DNA of 64,000 nt. Origin: JACVRW01 sp963819635. Its GTDB lineage: Bacteria > Actinomycetota > Thermoleophilia > Solirubrobacterales > Thermoleophilaceae. Made by a program: the position numbers and the translations under genes. The DNA is taken from the NCBI GenBank assembly GCA_963819635.1, contig CAWFWX010000003.1, forward strand, positions 1 to 64,000, in the 5' to 3' direction. The notes under the pieces are model-generated. The model worked only from the letters and a program-made list of their open reading frames with translations, did not search any database and was not told the DNA's origin. Positions 36,881 to 46,311 of the stretch are shown here, one piece after another (the first letter of the stretch is position 1; every line of letters starts with the position of its first letter).

Positions 36881-36884
36881 TGCC

Positions 36885-37280
36885 ATGGCGGTCGGCGGAC
36901 TCCAGCACCTGCTCGTCCTGACCGACGACATCGACGCGACGCGAGACTTCTGGTGCGGGGCGCTCGCGCTCGAGCCGGGCGAGCGGCCGCCGCTCGAGTT
37001 CCCGGGCTACTGGCTCTACGCGGGAGGCGTGCCGTGCGTCCACGTCGCCGAGCGCGCCGCCTACGAGGCGCACTCCGAGAGCATCGGCATCCCGGCCTCC
37101 GCGCTGCCCGTGGACCACGTGGCGTTCGGCGAGGAGGGCTACGACGAGGTGGTCGCCCGGCTCGAGCGCCGCGGCATCGAGTCGGCCGCCAACGAGGTGC
37201 CCGCGGCGGGGCTGCGCCAGCTGTTCATCCAGGACCCCAACGGGGTCAAGGTCGAGATCAACGTGAAGGAGCCGTCATGA
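36885..37280 (+). CDS. VOC-superfamily small protein
   Basis: A single-module glyoxalase-fold protein of 131 residues: LQHLLVLTDDIDATRDFW at the start, DHVAFGEEGYDEVVARLE in the middle and the terminal IQDPNGVKVEIN with a metal-ligand Glu. It lies 4 nt after the E1 beta stop and overlaps the isomerase start. Fosfomycin-resistance-type, lactoylglutathione-lyase or small dioxygenase roles are all possible. Confidence 0.72.
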   Translation: MAVGGLQHLLVLTDDIDATRDFWCGALALEPGERPPLEFPGYWLYAGGVPCVHVAERAAYEAHSESIGIPASALPVDHVAFGEEGYDEVVARLERRGIESAANEVPAAGLRQLFIQDPNGVKVEINVKEPS

Positions 37281-38140
37281 GCGTCGAGCTTGCCAACGCA
37301 TACTGGACCTCGGCCGGTCCGGTGGAGGTGCACTTCGGCCGGGAGTGGAGCGAATTCGACTTCGCGGACCGCTGCGCCGAGGCCGCGCGGGTGGGGTTCG
37401 TCGGACTCGGCCTGTGGCACGCCGACATCGAGCACCAGCTCGAGTCGCGCAGCCTCGCGGACATGAGGCGGATCCTCGACGACAACGGCATCCGCTGCTA
37501 CGAGCTCGAGTTCCTGATGGACTGGTTCGTCGACGAGGGCGAGGACGCCCGCAGGGAATCGGACCGGATGCGGGAGCTGCTGTTCGAAGCGGGCAACGAG
37601 CTCGACGCCCACCACATCAAGGTCGGCAACATCCCCGGCACGCCCTGCGAGATGCCGCGGCTCAAGGAGGCCTACGCGGAGCTGTGCGCCGACGCCGCGC
37701 GAGCGCACCTCGGCGAAGGTGCTCTACGAGTTCATGCCCTTCGACGTGAACGTGAACAGCATCGAGTCCGCGCTGGAGGTGATCGACGGGATCGAGAACA
37801 CCGGCGTCGTGATCGACACCTGGCACATGGGCAAGCTCGGGATCGCGCCCGACGACCTGCGGAAGTTCTCGGTCGAGCCAGCTCGGCTGGATCGAGCTCA
37901 GCGACGGCCAGTACGAGAACATGGAGGACACGCTCGACGAGGTCATCAACCGCCGCAAGCTGCCCGGGCGAGGGGGAGTTCGACATCCGCGGCTACGTCG
38001 AGGTCGCCCTCGACATGGGCTACAGCGAGCCGTGGGGGGTGGAGGTGCTCTCGGAGGACCTCCGCGCCCTCCCGATGGACGAGATGTACAGGCGCAGCTA
38101 CGAGTCGGCTGCGTCGCAGGTCGAGCCGGTAGCGGCATGA
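37277..38140 (+). CDS. Xylose-isomerase-like TIM-barrel protein; three frameshifts
   Basis: Sugar phosphate isomerase/epimerase family protein, 286 residues corrected. N-terminal FVGLGLWHADIEH and CYELEFLMDWFVDEG, then YEFMPFD with the metal-ligand Glu, VIDTWHMGK with the Asp/His ligands, and the final WGVEVLSEDL Glu. Three +1 insertions (near 37703, CC 37878-37879, GGG 37966-37968) move the frame through all three phases and back. The catalytic function is unknown; in aromatic operons such proteins are sometimes isomerases, dehydratases or decarboxylases. Confidence 0.75.
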   Translation: MSVELANAYWTSAGPVEVHFGREWSEFDFADRCAEAARVGFVGLGLWHADIEHQLESRSLADMRRILDDNGIRCYELEFLMDWFVDEGEDARRESDRMRELLFEAGNELDAHHIKVGNIPGTPCEMPRLKEAYAELCADAARAHLGEGALRVHALRREREQHRVRAGGDRRDREHRRRDRHLAHGQARDRARRPAEVLGRASSAGSSSATASTRTWRTRSTRSSTAASCPGEGEFDIRGYVEVALDMGYSEPWGVEVLSEDLRALPMDEMYRRSYESAASQVEPVAA

Positions 38141-39713
38141 GCACCTCGGTCGCGGCGGTTCCCGACGCCGCCCTCGACGCGTTCGCCGCCGCGCTCGGCG
38201 ACGACGCCGTCCTCACCTCGGACGCCGACGCTGCGCGAGTACCGGGACCCGTTCTCGTTCGCGTCCTGGGACGACTACACCGCCGCCGCGGTCGTCACGC
38301 CGACGGAGGTCGAGCAGGTGCAGGAGATCGTCCGCATCGCGAACGAGCACAGGGTCCCGCTGTGGACGCTCTCGCAGGGGCGCAACAACGGCTACGGCGG
38401 TCCCGCGCCGCGGGTCGGGGGCTCGGTGATCGTGTCGCTGCGCGAGATGAACCGGGTGCTCGAGATCAACGAGGAGCTCGCGTACGCGGCGGTGGAGCCG
38501 GGGGTGCGCTGGTTCGATCTCTACGACGCGATCAAGGCGGGCGGGCACAGGCTGATGCCGTCGATCGCGGACGTCGGCTGGGGCAGCGTGATCGGCAACA
38601 CGCTCGACCACGGCCTCACCTACCTGCCTCAGGCCCAGGACCAGGCCGCGTGGTGCGGCATGGAGGTGGTGCTGCCGAACGGCGAGCTGATGCGAACGGG
38701 CATGGGCGCGCTGCCCGGCAGCAAGGCGTGGCACGTCTACAAGCGCGGGCTCGGGCCCACGCCGGACCCGCTCTTCATGCAGTCGAACTTCGGGATCGTG
38801 ACGAAGATGGGCTACTGGCTGCAGCCGTACCCCGAGGTGTACATGCCCTGCTGGCTGCGCGTCTGGAACGACGACGCGCTGCCGGCGGTCGTGGACACGC
38901 TGCGCGGCCTGATGCTCGACAACACGATCAGGAACGTGCCCCAGATCGTGAACATCGTGCTGGTGGCCGCCGTCGTGTCCAGGCGCGACCAGTGGTGGGA
39001 CGGCGACGGCCCGATCCCCGACGAGGTGCTCGACAGGATCGCCCGCGAGCTGGAGTTCGGCCGCTGGATGATGCGCTTCGCGCTGCACGAGGACGAGGCG
39101 GTCGCGGATCTGAAGTTCGAGAAGATCAAGCGGGCGTTCGAGCGCATCGACGGCGCGGAGGTGTGGGGCACGAAGTGCGCGCCGGAGGACGCGGCCGAGC
39201 TCGAGAACCCGCACGAGCGGGTGCAGGCCGGCGTGCCGAGCCTCGACCTCAACGAGATGGCGGCGTGGGACGGCGGCCAGAGCGGCGGCCACGTGGGGTT
39301 CTCGCCGGTGGCGCCGATGACGGGCGCCGACGCGGGCGCGCTGCGCGCGCTCCTGCGCGGCAAGGTCGAGGGCGCAGGCCTCGACTACATGGCGGCGCTG
39401 ATCGCGACGAACCCGCGCTGCTTCGTGCACATCACGCTGATCATCTTCGACACGGAGAACGAGGCGAAGGTACGGGCCGCCTACGACGTCGCGAAGCAGC
39501 TCGTCCGCGAGTGCGCGCAGCGCGGATACGGGGAGTACCGCGCGCACCTCGACTTCATGGACCTCGCGGCCGAGCAGTACAGCTTCGGCGACCACGCGTA
39601 CCGGCGCTTCAACGAGACGATCAAGGATGCGCTCGACCCGAACGGCATCCTCGCGCCGGGCAGGCACGGGATCTGGCCCAAGGGCATGCGCGAGCGGCAG
39701 AACGGCGGCGTAG
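38137..39713 (+). CDS. FAD-linked 4-cresol dehydrogenase/vanillyl-alcohol oxidase-like flavoprotein; two frameshifts
   Basis: VAO-family flavoprotein, 524 residues corrected. The FAD domain shows QGRNNGYGGPAPRVGGSVI, VEPGVRWFDLYDAIK and WGSVIGNTLDHGLTYLP, very close to PchF. The C-terminal RRFNETIKDALDPNGILAPG closes the fold. It should oxidise or hydroxylate the benzylic carbon of a 4-alkylphenol (cresol, ethylphenol or a lignin phenylpropanoid). No PchC-like cytochrome gene is next to it, so an oxidase or another electron acceptor is likely. Insertions lie near 38232 and just before the TAG at 39711. Confidence 0.85.
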
Positions 39714-39734
39714 TGGCTCGTCGACGCGCGCGGC

Positions 39735-40668
39735 GTGCTCCGCACGATGTGGCGGATCCGCCTGTTCGAGGAGCGGGTCGGCCAGCTCAAGCGCGCCGAC
39801 GAGGTGCACGGCCTGATCCACCTGAGCGTGGGGCAGGAGGGGGTGGCGGCCGGGGTGTGCGGGCAGCTGCGCGACGACGACCCCGTCTACAGCGGCCACC
39901 GCGCCCACGGCCACGCGATCGCGAAGGGCGCGCCGCTCGGCGGCGTGATGGCGGAGCTGATGGGCAGGAGCGACGGGCTCTGCAAGGGGCTCGGCGGCTC
40001 GATGCACCTGGTCGACGTCGAGCACGGGCTGATGGGTGCGACCGGGGTGGTGGGCGGCAACGTGCCGATGGCGCTCGGGAGCGCGCTGGCCGCCCGGCGC
40101 GCCGGCGGCGACCAGGTCGCGGTGGTGTTCTTCGGCGACGGGGCGGTGCAGGCCGGCTACTTCAACGAGTCGGTGAACCTGGCGGCGCTCTGGGAGCTGC
40201 CGCTGATCCTCGTCTGCGAGAACAACGGCTTCGCCGAGTTCACGGCGCGCTCGGAGCACTCGAAGGTCGAGCGCGTGAGCGACGTGGTGGCGCCCTACGA
40301 CTTCACGCGCGAGACCGTGGACGGCAACGACGTCGCGGCGGTCTGGGAGGGCTTCGGCGAGCTTCCTGGCCGCGGCGCGGAAGGGGAGCGGGCCGATGCT
40401 GCTCGAGTGCCTCACCTACCGGCTGCGCGGCCACTACGAGGGCGACCCGGCGCACTACCGCGAGGCGCTCGCGAAGGACGACTGGCAGGAGAAGGACCCG
40501 ATCCTGCGCCTCCAGCGCCGCGGGCTCGAGGAGGGCTGGTTCGGCGCCGCGGACGTCGAGGCCGCGGAGCGCGATGCGGCCGCGGCCGTCGAGGAGGCGG
40601 TGAGCTTCGCGCGCGCGAGCCCGTTCCCGCCGGAGCGGCTGCTCGCGGAGCTGACCTACGCCCGGTGA
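39735..40668 (+). CDS. Second ThDP E1 dehydrogenase, alpha subunit; frameshifted
   Basis: Alpha subunit of another acetoin/2-oxoacid dehydrogenase-type E1 (310 residues corrected). WRIRLFEERVGQLKR, HLSVGQEGVAAGVC, HRAHGHAIAKG, GGSMHLVD and the ThDP motif GDGAVQAG ending in VCENNGF are intact. One extra C near 40362 breaks the frame; correction gives GEFLAAARKGSGPML. The start is uncertain: GTG 39735 is used, but GTG 39713 overlapping the flavoprotein TAG is possible if another base is extra between them. Ends overlapping the beta subunit. Confidence 0.8.
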
Positions 40669-41641
40669 GCCAGACGACCTACCTGAAGGCGATCAACGCC
40701 GCGCTGTTCGAGGCGATGCGCGCCGACGAGAGCGTGGTCGTGATCGGCGAGGACGTGGTGGAGGGCGGCCCCTACACGGCGACGGCCGGGCTCGCCGAGG
40801 AGTTCGGCGTGGAGCGCGTGCTCAACACGCCGATCTCGGAGAGCGCGGTCTGCGGGGTTGCGGTCGGGGCGGCGCAGTCCGGCCTCCGGCCCGTGGTGGA
40901 GATCATGTTCATCGACTTCATCACGCTCGCGCTCGACCAGCTCGTGAACCAGGCGGCGAAGGCGCACTTCATGTCGGGCGGGCAGCTCACGGTGCCGATG
41001 GTGCTCCGCACGCAGGGCGGCGCCGGCCAGCGCGGCGCGGCGCAGCACTCGCAGAGCCTCGAGAGCTGGCTCACGCACATCCCCGGCCTGAAGGTCGTGA
41101 TGCCGAGCCGGGCGGCCGACGTGGGCGGCCTGCTCGCCAGCTCGATCGCCGACCCGAACCCGGTCGTCTTCATCGAGAACAAGACGCTCTACTTCAGGCG
41201 CGAGGAGGTGGACGACGCGGTCGAGCCCGTGCCGCTGGGGAGCGCGCGCGACGCTCCGCGAGGGGTCGGACGTGACGATCGTCGCGCTGTCGCGCCTCGT
41301 GGGCGAGTCGCTCGCGGCCGCCGAGCGGCTGGCCGGCGAGGGGATCGAGGCGGAGGTGATCGACCCGCGCACGCTCGTGCCGCTCGACCTGGAGGCGATC
41401 CTGGAGTCGGTGCGGCGGACCAACCGGCTGGTCGTCGCGCACGAGGCCGTGGAGCACGGCGGCTTCGGCGCCGAGATCGCCGCCGCGGTCCAGGCGGCGG
41501 CGTTCGACGACCTCGACGCGCCGATCGAGCGCGTGGGCGCGCCGTTCGCGCCGGTCCCGCTGAGCCCGCCGCTGGAGGACGCGTACCTGCCGGGCGCCGA
41601 GGAGGTGCGCGCCGCGGTCGTTGAGGGCGGTCGGCCGCTAG
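40665..41641 (+). CDS. Second ThDP E1 dehydrogenase, beta subunit; frameshifted
   Basis: Beta subunit (about 324 residues corrected) with VVVIGEDVVEGGPY, NTPISESAVCGVAVG carrying the ThDP-activating Glu, FIDFITLALDQLVNQAAK, AQHSQSLESW and IDPRTLVPLDLEAI. One insertion near 41250 restores SARTLREGSDVTIVA. Without a further correction the frame runs into an arginine-rich tail antisense to the convergent GntR gene; one more extra base near 41623 would end it at TAG 41639-41641. GTG overlaps the alpha stop. Confidence 0.8.
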
Positions 41642-41647
41642 GCCGCG

Positions 41648-42397
41648 CTACTCCTCCGCGCCGCCCTCCAGCACGATCAGGCTCGCCCCGGGCAGCTGCT
41701 CGAGCGCGCGCTCGCTCCTGAGCGCGACGTCGAGGTTGCGGCGCGCCAGGCGGGCGTGCTCGCGCGCGACCGCCTCGGCGCGGGAGCCCTCGCCGTCCTC
41801 GATCGCCTCGAGCATCGCGCGGTGCTGGGTGTGCGCGACGTAGAGGATGCGGTGCGACTCGGGCAGCTCGGCCTGCACCTGCACGAACGCGCTGGGCGAC
41901 GCGAACGGCAGCGCCTCGACGTGCGCGATCGCGCTCTCGAGCGCGCGGCTCTTGGCCAGCTTGGTGAGCAGCAGGTGGAAGCGGGCGTTCAGCTTCACGT
42001 AGCGCTCGAACGCCTCGATGGCGAGCCGCTCGGGCTCGACGAGCGCGTCGATCTGCGCGACGCAGCCGTGGATCGCCTCGAGCTCGGCCTGGTCCTCGAG
42101 CCGCTCGGCGGCCAGCCGCGCCGCCATGCCTTCGAGCACGCCGCGGAGGTCGATCGCGTCGGCGATCTGCTGCTGGGTGAAGGTGGAGACCGCGAAGCCG
42201 CCGCCGGGAATCGGCTCGAGCAGCCCCTCGTGCTCGAGCTGGGCGAGCGCGAGCCGAAGCGGAGTGCGCGACACGCCGAGCTGGCTGGCGAGCGGCAGCT
42301 CCGACACCCGCTCGCCGCCCTTGAGGCCCCCGTCGAGGATGATCTCGCGCAGCTGAAGCTTCGCGCGAAGCGCCTGCGGAAGGGCGGAGCGGTCCAT
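41648..42397 (-). CDS. GntR-family (FCD domain) transcriptional regulator
   Basis: A 249-residue regulator. The HTH is LASQLGVSRTPLRLALAQLE near residues 37-56 and the wing GGGFAVSTFTQQQIAD follows. The FCD domain has FHLLLTKLAKSRAL and HRAMLEAIEDGEG histidines. ATG 42397 is chosen; an upstream in-frame start at 42451 would overlap the operator-like palindromes. It faces the cupin operon (42509 onward) and is convergent with the E1 beta gene. It probably represses itself and the divergent operon through the palindromes at 42397-42425 or the site at 42434-42450. Confidence 0.9.
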   Translation of the reverse strand: MDRSALPQALRAKLQLREIILDGGLKGGERVSELPLASQLGVSRTPLRLALAQLEHEGLLEPIPGGGFAVSTFTQQQIADAIDLRGVLEGMAARLAAERLEDQAELEAIHGCVAQIDALVEPERLAIEAFERYVKLNARFHLLLTKLAKSRALESAIAHVEALPFASPSAFVQVQAELPESHRILYVAHTQHRAMLEAIEDGEGSRAEAVAREHARLARRNLDVALRSERALEQLPGASLIVLEGGAEE

Positions 42398-42425
42398 GCA
42401 TGCAAGATACCCGCTGCTGCATGCA
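42397..42425. promoter_or_regulatory. Twin TGCATGCA palindromes, 21 bp apart
   Basis: Two identical self-complementary 8-mers TGCATGCA at 42397-42404 and 42418-42425 are separated by 21 bp centre to centre, two turns of the helix. The first overlaps the regulator's start codon, the second lies just upstream. This arrangement fits cooperative binding of a dimeric GntR regulator and autorepression. The binding itself is inferred. Confidence 0.5.
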
Positions 42426-42433
42426 GGGGCATG

Positions 42434-42450
42434 CGTCAAATAGCTTGTCA
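42434..42450. promoter_or_regulatory. Operator-like motif CGTCAAA-N3-CTTGTCA
   Basis: This site lies between the GntR gene and the cupin start, 58 bp upstream of the ATG. It matches the complement of 70-86 with the same half-site spacing and shares TTTGAC half-sites with 30020-30034. CATATT at 42449-42454 overlaps it and could be a -10 box. It may mark a regulon linking three catabolic operons. Confidence 0.5.
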
Positions 42451-42508
42451 TATTGCCCTGAAGCGGTCAGGCTGCAGCCTGACCCCCGAGTCACGGAGGA
42501 ACCAACCG

Positions 42509-43042
42509 ATGCCCGAGGCCGCAACGACCGAGTTCTGGAAGGACCTCAAGCCGATCACGGACGTCTTCAAGCCGGACGGCCTGCCCGAGGTCTTCTACGC
42601 GGACACGACCAGCGACGACATGCGCTACTACGTGCCGCTGACCGAGACCGTGTTCACGCGGCCGCTGTTCATCTCACCCGCGCAGAACCGCTGGTGCGAC
42701 ATCCTGATGGCCACCGGCCCCGGTCTCGTCAACCGCCACTACCACCCGCACCAGGTCTTCGGTTTCACGCTCTCGGGCAAGTGGGGCTACCTCGAGCACG
42801 ACTGGACCGCGACCGCCGGCGACTTCCTCTACGAGGCACCCGGCGAGGCGCACACGCTCGTCGCCTACGAGCACGAGGACCCGATGAAGATCTTCTTCAA
42901 CGTCACCGGCCCGCTCATCTGGCTCGACGAGAACGGCGAGCCGGAGGGCCACTTCGACGTGCACGACTACATCGCCGTCTCGAAGGAGCACTACGAGAAG
43001 GTGGGCCTCGGCGCCGACTACATCGAGGGGCTCTTCCGCTGA
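42509..43042 (+). CDS. Cupin dioxygenase, 2,4'-dihydroxyacetophenone dioxygenase-like
   Basis: A 177-residue cupin. The metal site HYHPHQVFGFTLSG (about residues 73-86) and the second cupin motif APGEAHTLVAYEHED carry the histidines and acidic ligand. Length and motif spacing fit the bacterial 2,4'-dihydroxyacetophenone dioxygenase family, which splits the C-C bond to give 4-hydroxybenzoate and formate. PobA, which uses 4-hydroxybenzoate, lies 3.3 kb away. Good RBS (CGGAGGA) upstream. Other ChrR-like cupins share parts of this pattern. Confidence 0.72.
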   Translation: MPEAATTEFWKDLKPITDVFKPDGLPEVFYADTTSDDMRYYVPLTETVFTRPLFISPAQNRWCDILMATGPGLVNRHYHPHQVFGFTLSGKWGYLEHDWTATAGDFLYEAPGEAHTLVAYEHEDPMKIFFNVTGPLIWLDENGEPEGHFDVHDYIAVSKEHYEKVGLGADYIEGLFR

Positions 43043-44078
43043 AGGCGGCGCTCCTCTCCGAGTACAACCGCCCGCTCGAGCTGGTCGAGCGGGCCGTGCC
43101 GGAGCCGACGCGCCCGGATGATGTGCTCGTGCGGGTCGCGGGGGCGGGCGTCTGCGCCACCGACCTGCACGCGATCGAGGGGCTGATGGAGCCGGCCGGG
43201 CTGGTCGCCGCCGGTGGTGCTCGGCCACGAGAACGCCGGCTGGGTCGAGGCCACCGGCGAGCTCGTCCAGACGGTCTCGCAGGGCGACGCCGTGATCCTC
43301 TACGCGCCCTACAGCTGCGGCCTCTGCGTCCCCTGCCGGCGCGGCCACGACATGCACTGCGAGCGGCACCAGTTCACGGGCCTGACCGTCGACGGCGGCT
43401 TCGCCGACTACGTGCTCGTGTCCGAGCGCTCGGTCGTGAAGCTGCCCGAGGGGGTGGACCCGGTCGACGTGGCGCCGCACGCGGACGCCGGCCTCACCGC
43501 CTACCACGCGGTGAAGAAGGTCGCCCACCTGGCGCGGTCCCGGCAGCACGTCCGTCGTGATCGGCGTGGGTGGGGTGGGCCACGTGGGGCTCCAGCTCCT
43601 CCGCGTGCTCGGCTCCGGCGCCGTGCTCGCGGTGGACACGGACGCGCGCCGCCTCCGGCTGGCGACGGAGCTGGGCTGCGACGAGGCGATCGGGGGGAAG
43701 GCCGTGCCCGACGCGGTGCGCGAGCACACGAACGGCCGCGGCGCGGACCTGGTGCTCGACTTCGTGGGCACCGACCAGACCCACGCCGACGGCATGGCGA
43801 TGCTGGCCCGCCAGGGGACCTACTCGATGGTGGGCTTCGGCGGGATGGTGTCGGTGCCCTCGGTCGCGATGGTGAGCCAGGAGCAGTCGGTGGTGGCGAA
43901 CCTCGTGGGCAGCTGGACCGACCTCTGGGACGTGATGCAGCTGCACGCGTGCGGGGCGTTGACTTTGAAGACCGAGACGTATCCACTTGACGACGTGAAC
44001 GACGTCCTCTCCATGCTGCACGAGGGAGAGGTCACCGGGCGGGCCGTGCTCGTTCCGGATGGAAGGGAGCGACCATGA
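43039..44078 (+). CDS. Zinc-dependent alcohol dehydrogenase (MDR); two frameshifts, CTG start
   Basis: MDR alcohol dehydrogenase, 345 residues corrected. Catalytic zinc Cys in AGVCATDLH, GHE motif in VVLGHENAGWVE, structural Cys4 in CGLCVPCRRGHDMHC and cofactor motif IGVGGVGHVGLQLL. Insertions near 43210 and at CCC 43539-43541 split the frame. The natural N-terminus KAALLSEYNRPLELV is preceded by CTG overlapping the cupin TGA, where ATG or GTG would be expected; a rare start or a base error. Probably converts an aryl alcohol for the aldehyde dehydrogenase downstream. Confidence 0.8.
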
Positions 44079-45541
44079 CCATCACCCAGCTCGAGCGACA
44101 GGACCTCCTGATCGGAGGCGACTGGAAGAGCGCCGCCGGCGACGACAGGTTCGAGACGACCGACCCCTGGACCGGCGAGACCGCCGGCACCGCCGCGGCC
44201 GCCTCGCGCGACGACGCCCGCGCGGCGGCGGACGCCGCGGGCGCGGCCTTCCACGAGTGGTCGCAGACGCCGCCCTCGCAGCGCCGCGAGCTGCTCCAGA
44301 ACGCCGCCGGGCTTCTGCTCGAGCGCGCGCCGGACATCGCCGGGATCGTCACGCAGGAGACGGGCGGCACGTTCGGGTGGGGGATGTTCAACTGCAGCCT
44401 GGCCGCCGGCATGCTGGGCGAGGCCGCGGCGCAGACCACGTCCGTGACGGGTGAGGTGATCCCGTCCGACGTGCCGGGGCTCACCGCGTTCGGCATGCGC
44501 GTCCCCGCGGGCGTCGTCGTCGGGATCGCTCCGTGGAACGCGCCGGTGATCCTCGCCACGCGCGCCGTGGCCACGCCGCTCGCGTACGGCAACACCGTCG
44601 TCCTGAAGGCCTCGGAGGTCTGCCCGAAGACGCACGGCGAGATCGCGCGGGCGCTCGCGGACGCGGGGCTGCCGGACGGAGTGGTCAACCTCGTCACCCA
44701 CCGCGGCGAGGACGCGGCCGACGTCGTCGACGAGCTGATCGCGCATCCGGCCGTGCGCCGGATCAACTTCACCGGCTCCACCCGCGTCGGGAGGCTCGTG
44801 GCCGAGAACGCGGCGCGCCACCTGAAGCGCGTGCTGCTCGAGCTGGGCGGCAAGGCGCCGCTCGTGGTGCTCGCGGACGCGGATCTCGACGAGGCAGTGG
44901 CGGCCGCGAAGTTCGGCGCCTTCATGCACCAGGGCCAGATCTGCATGGCCACCGAGAAGATCATCGTCGAGCGCCCGGTTCACGACGCGTTCGCCGAGCA
45001 GCTCGGCGAGAAGGCGGCCGCGCTGAACGTGGGCGACCCGCGCGACCCGGAGACCCAGATCGGCCCGCTCGTCAGCCGCGCGTCGCTGGAGCGCGTCGCC
45101 GGACTGGTCGACGACGCGGTGGAGCGCGGCGCGCAGGTCGTTACGGGCGGCGAGGCCGACGGCCCCTGCTACAAGCCGACGGTGCTCACCGGCGTCACGC
45201 CGGAGATGCGGATCTACCACGAGGAGTCGTTCGGACCGGTGGTCGGTGTGATGGGCGTGGACAGCCACGAGGAGGCGGTCCGGATCGCGAACGACACCGA
45301 GTACGGGCTGGCCGCGTCGGTCTTCGGCCGGCACGTGCCGACCGCGCTCGACCTGGTCCGGCAGATCGAGAGCGGCATCTGCCACGTGAACGGCGCGACC
45401 GTGCACGACGAGCCGCAGATGCCGTTCGGCGGCGTCAAGGCGAGCGGGTTCGGCCGCTTCGGCGGCAAGGCCGCGATCGAGGAGTTCACGGAGCTGCGCT
45501 GGATCACGATCCAGGAGGGCTCGCGCCACTACCCGCTCTAG
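44075..45541 (+). CDS. Aromatic aldehyde dehydrogenase (vanillin/salicylaldehyde dehydrogenase-like)
   Basis: Aldehyde dehydrogenase of 488 residues. FTGSTRVGRLVA binds the cofactor, Glu in LLELGGKAPLVVL and Cys in HQGQICMATEK are catalytic. GKAPLVVLADADLDEA and the QICMATE context fit vanillin/4-hydroxybenzaldehyde dehydrogenases. ATG overlaps the alcohol dehydrogenase stop, so alcohol to aldehyde to acid is encoded in one step series. The end overlaps convergent pcaD by 4 nt. Confidence 0.88.
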   Translation: MTITQLERQDLLIGGDWKSAAGDDRFETTDPWTGETAGTAAAASRDDARAAADAAGAAFHEWSQTPPSQRRELLQNAAGLLLERAPDIAGIVTQETGGTFGWGMFNCSLAAGMLGEAAAQTTSVTGEVIPSDVPGLTAFGMRVPAGVVVGIAPWNAPVILATRAVATPLAYGNTVVLKASEVCPKTHGEIARALADAGLPDGVVNLVTHRGEDAADVVDELIAHPAVRRINFTGSTRVGRLVAENAARHLKRVLLELGGKAPLVVLADADLDEAVAAAKFGAFMHQGQICMATEKIIVERPVHDAFAEQLGEKAAALNVGDPRDPETQIGPLVSRASLERVAGLVDDAVERGAQVVTGGEADGPCYKPTVLTGVTPEMRIYHEESFGPVVGVMGVDSHEEAVRIANDTEYGLAASVFGRHVPTALDLVRQIESGICHVNGATVHDEPQMPFGGVKASGFGRFGGKAAIEEFTELRWITIQEGSRHYPL

Positions 45542-46296
45542 GCCAGGTGTCTGACTAGCTCGTGCCCGACCTCGTCCGGGTGCTCCGCGGCCACGAGGTG
45601 GCGGCCGTGCTCGAACACCACGAGCTCCGCGCCGGCGATTCCCTCCGCGATCTCCCGGCCGTGCTCGGGCGGCGTCGACGGGTCGTCCACGGTTGCGATC
45701 ACGAGCGTGGGCGCGCGGATGCGGCTCAGCTCGGAGCGGAGGTCGTGGTCGGCGATCGCGTCGCAGCAGGCCGCGTAGCCCTCAGGCTGGACGCGGCGGA
45801 GTGCATGGCGCGCCCGTTCCACGGTCTCCGGGCTGCGCTCCGCGAGCTCCGGCGTGAACCAGCGCTCGAGCGACGCCTCGACGAGCGGCTCCATGCCGTC
45901 CGCGCGCACCCTGGCGGCGCGGTCCAGCCAGCCCTCGCGCGGGGGAAGGTACGCGGACGTGCACAGGAGGCCGAGCCGGTCCACGCGCTCGGGCGCGTTC
46001 AGCGCGAGCCAGAGCCCGGTCATGCCGCCGAGCGACAGGCCGCAGAAGGAGACCCGCTCGAGGCCGAGCCGGTCGAGCAAGGCGACCACGTCACCGCCCA
46101 GATCTGCGATCGAGTAGGGCCCCGGCGGCGCCGGCGAGCCGCCGTGGCCGCGCTGGTCGTAGCGCAGCACCCTGAAGCGATCCCCCAGCTCCGGCATCAG
46201 GCCGTCCCACATCGACATGTCCGTGCCGAGCGAGTTCGACAGCACCACGACCGGCGCTTCGGCCGGGCCGTCGAGCGTGTGATGGAGGTCGGTCAA
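45538..46296 (-). CDS. pcaD: 3-oxoadipate enol-lactonase
   Basis: Alpha/beta hydrolase of 252 residues that opens the enol-lactone to 3-oxoadipate. The N-terminal LSNSLGTDMSMWDGLM gives the oxyanion region typical of PcaD; nucleophile Ser in CGLSLGGMTG, Asp in DDPSTPP and His in HGRHLVAAEHP. It supplies the step missing from the pcaHGBC cluster 39 kb away. The TTG start lies 15 nt after pobA, suggesting a pobA-pcaD operon. Confidence 0.92.
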   Translation of the reverse strand: MTDLHHTLDGPAEAPVVVLSNSLGTDMSMWDGLMPELGDRFRVLRYDQRGHGGSPAPPGPYSIADLGGDVVALLDRLGLERVSFCGLSLGGMTGLWLALNAPERVDRLGLLCTSAYLPPREGWLDRAARVRADGMEPLVEASLERWFTPELAERSPETVERARHALRRVQPEGYAACCDAIADHDLRSELSRIRAPTLVIATVDDPSTPPEHGREIAEGIAGAELVVFEHGRHLVAAEHPDEVGHELVRHLA

Positions 46297-46311
46297 GACG
46301 GCGTCGCTGCC

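Noticed and set aside
30092..41641. Programmed ribosomal frameshifting as an explanation of many broken genes
   Set aside because: No common slippery heptamer or downstream structure is seen, the sites differ in context, and many unrelated genes would need it.
41639..41721. Arginine-rich C-terminal extension of the second E1 beta subunit
   Set aside because: It is antisense to the GntR coding region and lies beyond the normal family end; a frameshift artefact is more likely.
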